A stretch of 64,000 nt of DNA from contig DAHUXH010000020.1 in the NCBI GenBank assembly GCA_027307235.1, forward strand, positions 1 to 64,000. The letters are read 5' to 3'. A program made the position numbers and the translations under genes. Positions 42,924-52,527 of the stretch are shown piece by piece (the stretch's first letter is position 1; every line of letters begins with the position of its first letter). The DNA is from Vulcanimicrobiota bacterium (GTDB lineage: Bacteria; Vulcanimicrobiota; Vulcanimicrobiia; Vulcanimicrobiales; Vulcanimicrobiaceae). The notes under the pieces were generated by a model. That model did no database searches and was not told where the DNA came from. It saw only the letters and a program-made list of their open reading frames with translations.

Positions 42924-45197
42924 ATGAAGCACCGCCACGCGCTTGCCGCCCTTTCACTCATCGTCGCACTCGGCGCCGCTGCAGTTGCGCAACGAACGAT
43001 CACTCTTCCGACCAGCTGGCGCATCGATGCGCCCGATGGTCCGGCCGCCATCGTCGGAACGATGCCGCAGGGCATCGCGCTCTCGCCCGACGGCACGCAG
43101 CTTGCCGTCGTCGATGCCGGTGTGAACGCACCGGATATACGCATTCTCGACGCGTCGACGTTGCAGACCGTGAAACGTCTGGACGTGAAGGACGCCTTCG
43201 GCGCACCCGTGTGGAGCGACGCAACGCACGTCGTCGTAGCCGGAGCGGGTCTTGACGGCGTGCTTGTCGCCGATGCCGCCACCGGGTCGGTCTCAGTGAC
43301 GAGCACCGGCGCGAAGTGGCCGGTGGCGGTCGCTCTCTCACGCGACCGCGCGCATATCGCGATCGCCAACGACGGTGACGGCACGATCACGCTTGCGGAT
43401 TTTCCGGCGCTCGCGCAACGTCAGAACATTGCGGTGGGCGCGCACCCGGGGCCGCTGGCGTTCTCTGCCGATGGATCGACGGTGTACGTGACCCTGCACC
43501 CCGATCGCACGCTGGTGGCAATCGACGTCGCGACGCACAACCGGCGAACGCTCGACGTCGGCTTGCATCCAAGCGCGCTCGCGCTGTCGCCCGACGGTGC
43601 GACGCTCGCCGTCGCGGCAGCCGACGACGATCGCGTCACGCTGGTCGACACGCGCTCGTTGAGCGTACGCTCCGGAATCGACGTCGGCCTGGACGCCGGA
43701 CGCACGTCCGGGAGCGGCGCTTCACCCAACGCGCTGGCATTCTCAGAAGACGGCGCGACGCTGTACGCATCGCTCGGCGCCGAGAACGCCGTCGCGGTGA
43801 TGAACACCACATCGGTGCTCGCGCGCATTCCCGTCGGCTGGTATCCCGACGGCCTCGCACTGTCGTCGCATGGAACGCTCTTCGTCTCCGACGGCAAGGG
43901 CGAGCACAGTCAGCCCAATCCCGAGTTCAATCCGTTCGGCCGGCGTTCTCCCGGCTACGTGGGCGCGACGCGGTACGGCTCGGTGCGCGCCGTCGATCTC
44001 GCCGCCGTTCGCCGTGACGATCAGGCGAGCACGCAGGCGGTCATCGCGAATGCCGCGCCGCAGTGGAGCGCGCCGAACGCCGGGCAGACCATCATCAGGC
44101 CGAACGGTCCGATCAAGCACGTCATCTACGTCATCAAGGAAAATCGCTCGTACGATCAAGTGCTCGGCGATATTCCCGGCGCGAACGGCGACCCGAAACT
44201 CACCGCCTTCGGCGAGCGTATCACGCCGAATCAACACGCGATCGCGCGGCGTTTCGGCATCTTCGACAACGCCTATGCAAACTCGCAGGTGAGCGCGGAC
44301 GGACACAACTGGACCGATGAAGCGTTCGCCAACGACTACGTCGAGCGCAACTGGCCGCCCAACTACGGAGGCCGGCGTGCGCTCTACGATTTTCAGGATA
44401 CGCAAGGTGCGCCGGTTCCCCACAACGGCTTCCTCTGGGATGCCGCCGCGCGAGCGGGCATCTCGTTCCGCGATTACGGCGAGGACATCGAGTTCCCCGA
44501 CGTCAACCCGACGACCGGAACGGCGCACGATCCCACTCTCGCGGGTCATTTCAATCCTCGCTACGTGACCTTTAATCTCACCATCCCCGACCAAGCGCGC
44601 TTCACCCATTGGGCCGCTGACTTTGCCGATTTCGTACACAACGGCGACCTGCCGGCGCTCGAAATCGTATACCTGCCGAGCGACCATACCGCGGGAACGC
44701 GTCCGGGGGCGCGCACCCCGTTTGCGTATGTGGCGGAAAACGACTACGTCTTCGGCCAGCTCGTCGATGCCGTCTCGCATTCGCCGTTCTGGAAAGACAC
44801 GGTCATCTTTTCGGTCGAAGACGATGCGCAAAACGGGCCCGATCACGTCGACGCGCAGCGGACGACGTTCTACGTCGCAAGCCCCTATGCGCGCGGCGGC
44901 GTGACCAGCGTCCACTACACGCAAGCGGGCGTCCTACATACGATCGAACTGTTGCTTGGCCTCAAACCGCTCTCGATCTATGACGCGACCGCCGAGCCGA
45001 TGTACGCCGCGTTCTCGAATACCCCGGATCTGTCGCCCTTTCGCGCACTTCCTCCGAACATCGACACGAACGCGAAGAACACGGCGGACTCCTACGGCGC
45101 AGCCATGAGCGCGAAACTCGACTTCTCCCACGCCGACGCGGCCGATCCGCGCGTCCTGACCAATATCCTGGAGCACCTGCCCCAGCCCGCTCGATAA
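42924..45197 (+). CDS. Secreted beta-propeller plus phosphoesterase protein
   Basis: A 757-aa exported protein (signal MKHRHALAALSLIVALGAAA). Residues ~30-345 form a YVTN/NHL-type beta-propeller with repeated 'PDGT.L.V....' blades (GIALSPDGTQLAVVD, SALALSPDGATLAVAAAD, ALAFSEDGATLYASLG). Residues ~390-750 form a phosphoesterase of the phospholipase C/acid phosphatase type within the alkaline-phosphatase superfamily: HVIYVIKENRSYDQVLGD, ANSQVSADGHNWTDEAFAND, YLPSDHTAGT and SVEDDAQNGPDHVDA. The layout matches proteins annotated 'bifunctional YncE family/alkaline phosphatase family'. The substrate is unknown. A strong terminator follows. Confidence 0.85.
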   Translation: MKHRHALAALSLIVALGAAAVAQRTITLPTSWRIDAPDGPAAIVGTMPQGIALSPDGTQLAVVDAGVNAPDIRILDASTLQTVKRLDVKDAFGAPVWSDATHVVVAGAGLDGVLVADAATGSVSVTSTGAKWPVAVALSRDRAHIAIANDGDGTITLADFPALAQRQNIAVGAHPGPLAFSADGSTVYVTLHPDRTLVAIDVATHNRRTLDVGLHPSALALSPDGATLAVAAADDDRVTLVDTRSLSVRSGIDVGLDAGRTSGSGASPNALAFSEDGATLYASLGAENAVAVMNTTSVLARIPVGWYPDGLALSSHGTLFVSDGKGEHSQPNPEFNPFGRRSPGYVGATRYGSVRAVDLAAVRRDDQASTQAVIANAAPQWSAPNAGQTIIRPNGPIKHVIYVIKENRSYDQVLGDIPGANGDPKLTAFGERITPNQHAIARRFGIFDNAYANSQVSADGHNWTDEAFANDYVERNWPPNYGGRRALYDFQDTQGAPVPHNGFLWDAAARAGISFRDYGEDIEFPDVNPTTGTAHDPTLAGHFNPRYVTFNLTIPDQARFTHWAADFADFVHNGDLPALEIVYLPSDHTAGTRPGARTPFAYVAENDYVFGQLVDAVSHSPFWKDTVIFSVEDDAQNGPDHVDAQRTTFYVASPYARGGVTSVHYTQAGVLHTIELLLGLKPLSIYDATAEPMYAAFSNTPDLSPFRALPPNIDTNAKNTADSYGAAMSAKLDFSHADAADPRVLTNILEHLPQPAR

Positions 45198-45219
45198 GCG
45201 AACGCCGCTTCCGGTCGCG

Positions 45220-45244
45220 ACGAGCCCCCTCCGGGGGCTCGTTT
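45220..45244 (+). terminator. Intrinsic terminator after the phosphoesterase gene
   Basis: A perfect 10-bp stem ACGAGCCCCC / GGGGGCTCGT with a 3-base loop (TCC) is followed by a short T-run (TTTGG). It begins 22 bases after the stop at 45197. It separates the phosphoesterase gene from the formate module and is the best terminator-like hairpin I found in the window. Confidence 0.85.
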
Positions 45245-45383
45245 GGCTTCCGCACAGCAACCGCGCAGGCGCAGCCCGGCGTGAATCGGAATCTCCTTCG
45301 ATGGTGGTCCATTCGGCATCGAGGCCGATCCCTGGTTCGTGTTTGAACCGCGTTGCGCGGTATCTGTGGAAGGAGACACGTAC

Positions 45384-46721
45384 ATGGTAGCTACCCCATC
45401 ATCGACCGGTAACCGCTGGGGCATCGCGTTCGCGGGCGTGATCGTCATGATCACCCTGGGCACGGTGTATGCGTGGTCGTTGTTTTCAAAATCATTGATC
45501 GCCGGCTTGCATGCATCGAGCACCCAGGCGACGCTCCCGTTCGAACTCGCAATTTTCTTTCTCGGCATCGGCGCCTGGATCGGCGGTCGCTGGCAAGATC
45601 GTACGAGCCCGCGCACGGTCACGATCGCGGGCGTGCTCATGTGGGGCGTGGGCAACTTGCTCGCCGGCCTCTTCACGCAACAACTCGGCATGTGGTGGAT
45701 GGACGTGACCTACGGCGTGCTCGGCGGGCTTGGCCTGGGATTCGGGTACATCACGCCGGTCGCCATGGTCACGAAATGGTTTCCGGATCGCCGCGGGCTC
45801 GCAAGCGGCATGGTCGTGATGGGATTCGGATTGGGCGCATTCTTCTACACGCAAGTCATCAACCGCATTCCGTCGTTCGCCGCCGCCGCGAAAGCCGCGA
45901 CCGCGTACTCGGGGGCGCGCGACGCGGCCATCAAGGCCGGCACCACGTTTGATCCGACGCAATACGCATTGACGCCCGAAGCCGTCGGCGCGGTGATGGC
46001 CGCGTTCATTTGGTCAGGCGTCGTGTTCATTGTCATCGGCACGCTCTGTGCGATGGTTCTGCGCAATCCGCCCGAGGGATACACGGTTCCGGGCGCCGTC
46101 GCCGCTGTGGCCCAATCCGGCTACTCGTTCTCACCGGCACAGACGTTCCGGATGCCGCAGCTGTATCTGCTGTGGCTGATCCTATTCTTGAACGTGACCG
46201 CCGGTATTCTCGTCATCTCGAATGCCGTGCCGATCTACAGCGAATTAACCGGCGCGACGGCCGCGGCAGCGGGATTCATCTACGGATTTCTCTCGATCTG
46301 CAACGGGTTAGGCCGCTTCTTCTGGGGTGCCGTCTCGGATCGCCTGGGCCGCAACATGACGTACACCGTCATGTATCTCATTCAAGCCGTCATCTTCTTC
46401 GTCATGGCCGGCTTGCATGATTTCACGCTGGTCGGCGTCGCGTTTGCGATCGTGCTCTTGTGCTACGGCGGAGGATTCGGCGTGATGCCGTCATTCAACG
46501 CTGATTTCTTCGGCACCAAGTACATGGGCGCGAACTACGGCTTCATTCTCACGGCGTGGGGCGTGGCCGGTATCGTCGGCCCGTCGATCGCGACATTCAC
46601 GAAAGATCGTACCGGAACGTTCGCCGGAGCGTTGCTTCCGGTGGCGATCATGCTGCTGATCGCAGCGATTATTCCGTTCCTGGCTCGCAAACCAACGCCA
46701 GCGGCAGCAACGGCCGCATAG
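45384..46721 (+). CDS. OFA-type (oxalate/formate) MFS transporter
   Basis: A 445-aa major facilitator with 12 predicted helices. The start MVATPSST is chosen at 45384 because AAGGAGACACGTAC precedes it. Family-like segments include TLGTVYAWSLFSKSL in helix 1, LGLGFGYITPVAMVTKWFPD followed by RRGLASGMVVMGFGLGA, NGLGRFFWGAVSDRLGRNMT and YGGGFGVMPSF. This layout is typical of oxalate/formate antiporters. It lies 23 bases ahead of the formate dehydrogenase gene, so uptake of formate (or of oxalate with formate release) is the natural reading, although specificity cannot be read from sequence alone. Confidence 0.85.
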   Translation: MVATPSSTGNRWGIAFAGVIVMITLGTVYAWSLFSKSLIAGLHASSTQATLPFELAIFFLGIGAWIGGRWQDRTSPRTVTIAGVLMWGVGNLLAGLFTQQLGMWWMDVTYGVLGGLGLGFGYITPVAMVTKWFPDRRGLASGMVVMGFGLGAFFYTQVINRIPSFAAAAKAATAYSGARDAAIKAGTTFDPTQYALTPEAVGAVMAAFIWSGVVFIVIGTLCAMVLRNPPEGYTVPGAVAAVAQSGYSFSPAQTFRMPQLYLLWLILFLNVTAGILVISNAVPIYSELTGATAAAAGFIYGFLSICNGLGRFFWGAVSDRLGRNMTYTVMYLIQAVIFFVMAGLHDFTLVGVAFAIVLLCYGGGFGVMPSFNADFFGTKYMGANYGFILTAWGVAGIVGPSIATFTKDRTGTFAGALLPVAIMLLIAAIIPFLARKPTPAAATAA

Positions 46722-46744
46722 GACGAATCAACGAGGAGCCTCTC

Positions 46745-49700
46745 ATGGCCAAGACCACCATCGACCTCACTCGCATCCTCGGCACCGCGACCGGCTCGCT
46801 CGGCATGAGCGAGCGGGCCGGCGCGGTTCCCGACGTTCGTTCACAGCGTACACGCGAACTCAAGGGACGCATCGCCGGCGCGAAGCCGGTCGTCAGCATC
46901 TGCGCCTACTGTGCCGTCGGCTGCAGCCTGCATGCCTACGTCAGCGACGACGGAAAGCTGCTCGACGTCGAGGGAAACCCGGACAGCCCGATCTCCGGCG
47001 GACATCTCTGTCCGAAGGGCGCGGCGATCTTCGGCATGACGGTCAACACGCAGCGGTGGACGACCGTGAAATACCGCGCGCCCTACAGCGATCGCTGGGA
47101 AGAACGTCCGCTTGAATGGGCGATGGATCGCATTGCACATTTGGTAAAAGCGACCCGTGATGCCACCTTCGTGCGCGAGCGCGAGGTTCCGCAGGGCTCC
47201 GGCAAGACCAAACGGGTGAACCATACGCTCGGAATCGCGTCGCTTGGCGGCGCGACCTTCGGCGTCGAAGAAAATTACTTGCTCGGCAAGTTGATGCACT
47301 CGCTCGGCGTGGTCTCGATCGAAAACCAAGCTCGAATATGACACTCCTCGACGGTGCCCGGTCTGGGCACCTCGATGGGACGCGGCGGCGCGACGATGTG
47401 GGTTCCGGATCTCCAGAACTCAGACTGCATATTGATTCAAGGCTCGAACTTCGCGGAGAACCATCCGGTCGCGTTTCGCTTCGTGATGAAAGCGAAGGAA
47501 CGTGGCGCTACCATCATTCACGTCGATCCGCGCTTCACGCGAACGTCGGCGCTGGCCGACCTGTACGCGCCGCTGCGCAGCGGCACGGATATCGCGTTTC
47601 TCGGCGGCATTATCAATGACGTACTCTCGAACGAGCGCTACTTCAAAGAATACGCCGTTGCCTACACCAACGCGTCCTTCATCGTGAACGCGGACTTCAA
47701 AGACACCGAGGACCTCAATGGTCTCTTCTCGGGATACGACGAGGAGACGCGCGCCTACGATGCGTCGAGTTGGACGTTTGAGCGCAACGACGACGGAACG
47801 GTGAAATCCGATCCGTCGCTGCAGCACGAGCGGTGCGTCCTCAACATCCTGCGCCGCCACTACGCGCGGTACACGCCGGAGATGGTGGAGCGCATTTGCG
47901 GCACGCCGCGCGCGCAATTTCTACAGATCGCCGAACTGATCGCGCGCAACAGCGGACGTGAACGCACGACCGCTTTTGCGTATGCGCTCGGCTGGACGCA
48001 GCACTCCGCCGGCGTGCAGTTCATCCGCACCGCCGCGGTGCTGCAACTGCTGCTCGGCAACATGGGTCGCCCGGGCGGCGGCATCATGGCACTGCGCGGC
48101 CACGCGAACATCCAGGGCGCGACCGACATCGCGACGCTCTTCGACTTGCTGCCCGGCTATCTGCCGATGCCCTCGGCTCTGCGCGACGAACAAACGCTCG
48201 CGGCCTATCTCAAGACGAACACGAAGCCGACCGGCTGGTGGGCCAATACGCCGAAGTACATGGTCAGCTTGCTCAAAGCATTTTATGGCCAGGCGGCAAC
48301 AGCGCAGAACGATTATTGCTATGACTACTTGCCGCAGCTCATTGGAGACCACTCGACCCTGCCGACGCAGATCGCGATGAAGGACGGCGTCGTCAAAGGC
48401 TACTTCGTGCTGGGCCAAAACCCGGGCGCGTCGGCGCAGAACAAAGAACTAGCAATGGCCGGGCTCGACCGATTGGAATGGTTCGTCAACATCGACTCCT
48501 TCGAGACCGACACGTGCGCGTTTTGGAAACGCGAGGGCGTCGATCCGCGCACGATCGCGACCGAATGCTTCTGCTTGCCGGCGGCAACGATTCTCGAAAA
48601 AGAAGGCACGATGGTGCAGACCAGCCGCATGCTGCAATGGCACGACAAGGCGATTGAGCCAGCCGGCGACGCAAAGAGCGACCTGTGGTATTTCTGGCAG
48701 CTCGGGAAACAGTTGCAGGCGCTCTACGAGCATTCGACCGACCCCAAAGACCGGCCGATTCTCGACATGACCTGGGACTACGAGCACGAGGACGAACACG
48801 AGCGCCGGCGCGGCGAACCATCCGCGCTCAAAGTGCTGCAAGAGATCAACGGCTACTACACGCACCCCGAAGAGGGCGCCCGCCAAGTCAAGACGTTCGG
48901 CGATTTGAAAGATGACGGTTCGACCGCATCCGGCGGTTGGATCTACACCGGCGTCTGTCCCGACAAACGCACCAACAACGCCCGCAATCGCGAACCGAAC
49001 GATACGACGTCGCTCGGTTGGGGATGGGCGTGGCCGGCCAACCGGCGCACGCTCTACAATCGCGCGTCGGCCGATCCCGACGGCAACCCGTGGAGCGAGC
49101 GAAAGAAATATGTGTGGTGGGATCAAGCGGACGGCCGATGGACGGGGTACGACGTTCCCGACTTTCCGCTCACCAAGGCTCCCAACACGCCGGCGAAGCC
49201 CGGAGCGGGCGGACTCGACGCGCATAGCGGCTCCGATCCGTTCATCATGATGGCGGAAGGACGCGGCCAGCTCTTCGTTCCCGGCGGTGCGCTCAAGGAC
49301 GGTCCGCTGCCCGCGCACTACGAGCCTCTGCAATCGGTCGTCGAAAATCAGCTCTATTCACAGCAAAGCAATCCCGTGATGCGCGAATGGCATCGCCCCG
49401 ACAACCGCTACAACGATCCGGTCGATGAAGCGTTTCCGCACGTGATGACGACCTACCGCGTCACCGAGATGTCGGGCATCATGACACGCTACATTCCGTG
49501 GCTGGCCGAACTGCAGCCCAGTGCGTTCTGCGAAATCGATCCCGATTTGGCCGTGCGGCACGAGATTCGCAGCGGCGATTGGGTCGTCGTCTCGACGGCC
49601 CTCGGCGAGATGGAAGCGCGCGCGCTCGTCAGCGGCCGCTTGCGCCCGCTGCGCGTCGCTTCAGGGCAGCGCGTGCATCAAATCGGCATTCCCTACAACT

Positions 49701-49897
49701 ATGGTAAGGTCGGTTTCGCAACCGGTGATTCACCGGGTGCATTGATTCCGCTCTCGATGGACCCAAATTCTTCGATTCACGAAGCGAAAACCATGACGTG
49801 CAACATCCGCAAGGGACGCAGGACGGCGTATCGCGCGGGAGTCGTCGACGCAGACGTTCCCGTGTCGATGCGAACGGGCCATGGGGAGTGGGACTGA
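46745..49897 (+). CDS. Formate dehydrogenase alpha subunit (selenoprotein)
   Basis: A 1050-aa molybdopterin oxidoreductase oxidising formate to CO2. It has an N-terminal [4Fe-4S] site (C53, C56, C60, C89: ICAYCAVGC ... HLCPKG). The TGA at 47339-47341 falls at residue 199 in the context NQARI-U-HSSTVPGLG, the exact place of selenocysteine in E. coli FdnG (NQARV-U-HGPT). Both halves are in one frame and homologous across the TGA, and a SECIS hairpin follows. GAGGAG precedes the ATG. No twin-arginine signal is visible, unlike FdnG. The Mo-bis-MGD domains and the C-terminal dinucleotide-binding domain (EMEARALVSGRLRPL, GQRVHQIGIPYNYGKVG) are complete. It overlaps the FeS subunit by one base. Gene callers would split this into two ORFs. 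Confidence 0.93.
47339..47374 (+). other. Selenocysteine UGA codon and bacterial SECIS hairpin
   Basis: The TGA (47339-47341) is followed 18 bases later by the loop GGTCT (47360-47364), closed by the perfect 7-bp stem GGTGCCC/GGGCACC (353-359 with 365-371). A lower CGA/TCG stem (349-351 with 372-374) is separated by one bulged C (352). E. coli fdhF has the same loop GGUCU at the same 18-base distance from its UGA. Function: recruits SelB and Sec-tRNA. The selA, selB, selC and selD genes must lie elsewhere. Confidence 0.9.
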
Positions 49898-50742
49898 TGG
49901 CAACCGGGTTCTTCACCGACGCGACGCTGTGCATCGGCTGCAAAGCCTGTGAGGTCGCGTGCAAGCAATGGAACGAACTGCCCTCGGACGGCTTCGTATT
50001 CTCCGGCAACTCCTACGACAACACGAGCGAACTGTCGGGAACGACGTGGCGTCACGTCGCTTTTGTCGAAGAGCGCGCGGTTGCCGAGGACACGGTCGTC
50101 AGCGCGTGGTCGATGGTCAGCGATGTGTGCAAGCATTGCACCAACGCAGCCTGTCATGAGGCGTGTCCCACCGGCGCGATCATCCGCAACGAGTTCGGCA
50201 ACATCTTCATCCAGCCGGATGTCTGCAATGGGTGCGGCTACTGCGTCGTCGCTTGCCCGTTCGGCGTGGTGGATCTGATCGGGCACGTCGATCCGGACGG
50301 CGTGCTGTACAATCTCGCGACGCTGCATGACGACCGGCGTGAAGCAGAGCAGACTGCGCTGCAAGGCAGCGGCGGCGTGGCGGGCAAGTGCACGCTGTGC
50401 TATGACCGGCAGCGCTCGGGTTTCGTACCGGCCTGCGCGAAGGCGTGCCCGACCGAATCGATTCAATTCGGCGACGTTGACGAATTGCGCGAACGCGCAC
50501 GCGTGCGTGTCGAAACACTGCAAGCGCGCGGTGTCGATGCGTCGCTCTACGGCGCCGACGACGTCGGCGGCGGCATCGGTCCACTCAACGCCTTCTTCCT
50601 GTTGACCGGCGAGCCCGAGTCGTATAATCTGCCGTCGCAGCCGGTCTTGCCGTCGACGCGACAGGCGCACGGATATGCGGCCGGCGCGCTCGCAGCGCTC
50701 GCGTTGGCAGCGGTCGGCTTCACGATCTTCCGGGGACGCTAA
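49897..50742 (+). CDS. Formate dehydrogenase iron-sulfur subunit
   Basis: A 281-aa ferredoxin-type electron carrier (FdnH/FdhB class). Four cysteine groups for [4Fe-4S] clusters are visible: CIGCKACEVAC, CKHCTNAACHEACPTGA, CNGCGYCVVACPFG, and CTLCYDRQRSGFVPACAKAC followed by PTES. A single C-terminal membrane helix (GYAAGALAALALAAVGFTIF) anchors it, as in FdnH. ATG 49897 shares a base with the fdhA stop. Electrons pass from the alpha subunit through these clusters toward the NrfD-like membrane subunit downstream. Confidence 0.93.
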   Translation: MATGFFTDATLCIGCKACEVACKQWNELPSDGFVFSGNSYDNTSELSGTTWRHVAFVEERAVAEDTVVSAWSMVSDVCKHCTNAACHEACPTGAIIRNEFGNIFIQPDVCNGCGYCVVACPFGVVDLIGHVDPDGVLYNLATLHDDRREAEQTALQGSGGVAGKCTLCYDRQRSGFVPACAKACPTESIQFGDVDELRERARVRVETLQARGVDASLYGADDVGGGIGPLNAFFLLTGEPESYNLPSQPVLPSTRQAHGYAAGALAALALAAVGFTIFRGR

Positions 50743-50746
50743 CGCC

Positions 50747-51670
50747 ATGAACGACACGTACTACGACCGGCCGCTGCTCAAAGGACCGCATTGGGGCAGC
50801 AACGTCGTCACGTATTTGTTCCTCGGCGGCATCATGGGCGGGCTCGGTCTAATTCAAACGATCGCGGGCTCGGAGAAGACACCGGAAGCGATTCGCTTGC
50901 GTCGCGATGCGCGCTACGCGTCGTTCGCCCTGGCCGTCGTCTGCCCGCCGATCTTGATCTCGCATCTGGGGCGTCCCGAGCGATTCTTGAACATGCTGCG
51001 CATCCTCAAGTGGCGTTCGCCGATGTCGCTCGGCGTATGGGGACTCGTCGCCTACACCGGAGCCGCGGGTGCGAACGTGATGCGTGAACTCGCCGACGAG
51101 GGCACGCTGCCGCGATGGATGCGCCATCTCGCACCGAAGGTGCTCAATCCCGTGCAGGCGCTGCTCGGTGCGTTTATCGCCGGGTACACCGGCGTGCTGA
51201 TCAGCGCGACCGCGATTCCGCTCTGGGGTAAAGGGAAGACGCATATCCCGGCGGCGTCGGTCTGCTCGTCGGCATCAGGCGCATGCGCGCTCTCGTCGCT
51301 GCTTTCGACGCTCGGCGGCAATCACACCGTCACGCGAAAGCTCGAGCGCCTGGAAATGGTTGCCGCCCTCGGCGAACTTGCGATCCTGCGCCACTTCCGC
51401 ACGCACGCAGGTCCCGTGGGCGCGCCACTCTTCGAGGGTGAACGCGGCGAGCGCTTCGAGAACTATACCGTCGTCGCCGGCATCATCGCACCAACGATCT
51501 TGAATCTGATCGGCCAGGTCGTCAACCTTCCCAAACCGGTCGATGCCGTGCGCACCATCCTGGCCTCGACACTGACACTGGCCGGCGCATACGTGTTTCG
51601 CGAATCGTTGATCGAAGCCGGGAAACTTTCGGCGAACGATCCCAAAGCAGCGCATCGCCAACCACAATGA
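50747..51670 (+). CDS. NrfD/PsrC-type membrane subunit of formate dehydrogenase
   Basis: A 307-aa membrane protein with about eight helices and no heme-binding histidine pairs typical of FdnI. Motifs such as TYLFLGGIMGGLGLIQTIAG, CPPILISHLGRPERFLNMLR (conserved L-I-x-D/H-L-G-R-P) and WRSPMSLGVWGLVAY identify the NrfD/PsrC quinone-reactive family. The module therefore links formate oxidation to (mena)quinone through NrfD rather than through cytochrome b556. It overlaps fdhD by 4 bases. Confidence 0.88.
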   Translation: MNDTYYDRPLLKGPHWGSNVVTYLFLGGIMGGLGLIQTIAGSEKTPEAIRLRRDARYASFALAVVCPPILISHLGRPERFLNMLRILKWRSPMSLGVWGLVAYTGAAGANVMRELADEGTLPRWMRHLAPKVLNPVQALLGAFIAGYTGVLISATAIPLWGKGKTHIPAASVCSSASGACALSSLLSTLGGNHTVTRKLERLEMVAALGELAILRHFRTHAGPVGAPLFEGERGERFENYTVVAGIIAPTILNLIGQVVNLPKPVDAVRTILASTLTLAGAYVFRESLIEAGKLSANDPKAAHRQPQ

Positions 51671-52527
51671 ATCTCGACCGCGGCTCCGGCGCGCGGCCGG
51701 GACGCACCAGCAACGTCCCCATCGCCGCGTTCACCGAGCGCGCGATCACGCGCACGTATGACGACATCGTCACCGAGGAGCCGCTCGAGATTCGGCTCGT
51801 CGCCGGCGCGACCACGCAGACGCTCGCCATCACGATGCGAACGCCCGGTCACGATTTTGAACTCGCCGCCGGATTCGTATGCACGGAGGGAATCGTCGGT
51901 GCGCGTGACGACATCGCGGGCATCTCGTACTGCGTGGACCCGGCCATCGATGCCGAGCAGCGCTACAACATCGTCAACATCGAACTACGCACCGCGCACC
52001 TGCCGAACCTCGATCGATTCGAACGTCATTTCACGATGAACAGTTCGTGCGGCATCTGCGGCCGCGCGAACCTCGACGCCCTGCGCGATCGCGGCGTTTC
52101 TCCGATCGAGGACGATGTCACGATTCCGGTCGATCTGCTCTACGAACTCCCGGCGAAGATGCGCGATGCGCAGCGGATCTTCAGCGCGACCGGCGGCTTG
52201 CACGCAACCGCGCTTTTCACGTCCGGCGGCGAACTGATGACGCTCCGGGAAGACGTCGGGCGTCACAATGCGCTCGACAAGGCCATCGGATGGGCGTTCC
52301 TCAACAACCGCCTTCCGCTCGCGGGCACGATCGCGTTCGTGAGCGGCCGGTCCAGTTACGAGATCGTGCAGAAGTGCGCCGTCGCCCGCATTGCGATCGT
52401 CGCAGCTGTCTCCGCGCCGAGCAACCTCGCCGTCGACGTCGCGCGAGAGTTCGGTATTACCCTCGCCGGCTTCGTCCGCGATCACCGCTGCAACGTCTAC
52501 AGCCGCGAAGACCGCATCCGCGCCTAA
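51667..52527 (+). CDS. fdhD: Formate dehydrogenase accessory sulfurtransferase FdhD
   Basis: Delivers sulfur to the molybdenum cofactor before insertion into formate dehydrogenase. The 286-aa protein has the conserved TEEPLEIRL opening, MRTPGHDFELAAGFVCTEGI, the CxxC loop SSCGICGRA, GGLHATALFTSGGELMTLRE, and DVGRHNALDKAIGWAF. The ending GFVRDHRCNVYS is typical. Last gene of the formate operon; its TAA stop is shared with the converging kinase gene. Together with the transporter and three subunits this makes a self-contained five-gene module, except for selenium genes. Confidence 0.95.
   Translation: MNLDRGSGARPGRTSNVPIAAFTERAITRTYDDIVTEEPLEIRLVAGATTQTLAITMRTPGHDFELAAGFVCTEGIVGARDDIAGISYCVDPAIDAEQRYNIVNIELRTAHLPNLDRFERHFTMNSSCGICGRANLDALRDRGVSPIEDDVTIPVDLLYELPAKMRDAQRIFSATGGLHATALFTSGGELMTLREDVGRHNALDKAIGWAFLNNRLPLAGTIAFVSGRSSYEIVQKCAVARIAIVAAVSAPSNLAVDVAREFGITLAGFVRDHRCNVYSREDRIRA

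Noticed and set aside
45334-45349. Inverted repeat GGTTC-N6-GAACC upstream of the transporter gene as an operator.
   Set aside because: Only 5-bp half-sites and no matching copies found near other promoters; too weak to call.
46745-49897. Formate dehydrogenase alpha read as a pseudogene or two separate genes because of an internal stop.
   Set aside because: The stop is TGA at the conserved selenocysteine site, the frame is unchanged and a matching SECIS hairpin follows.
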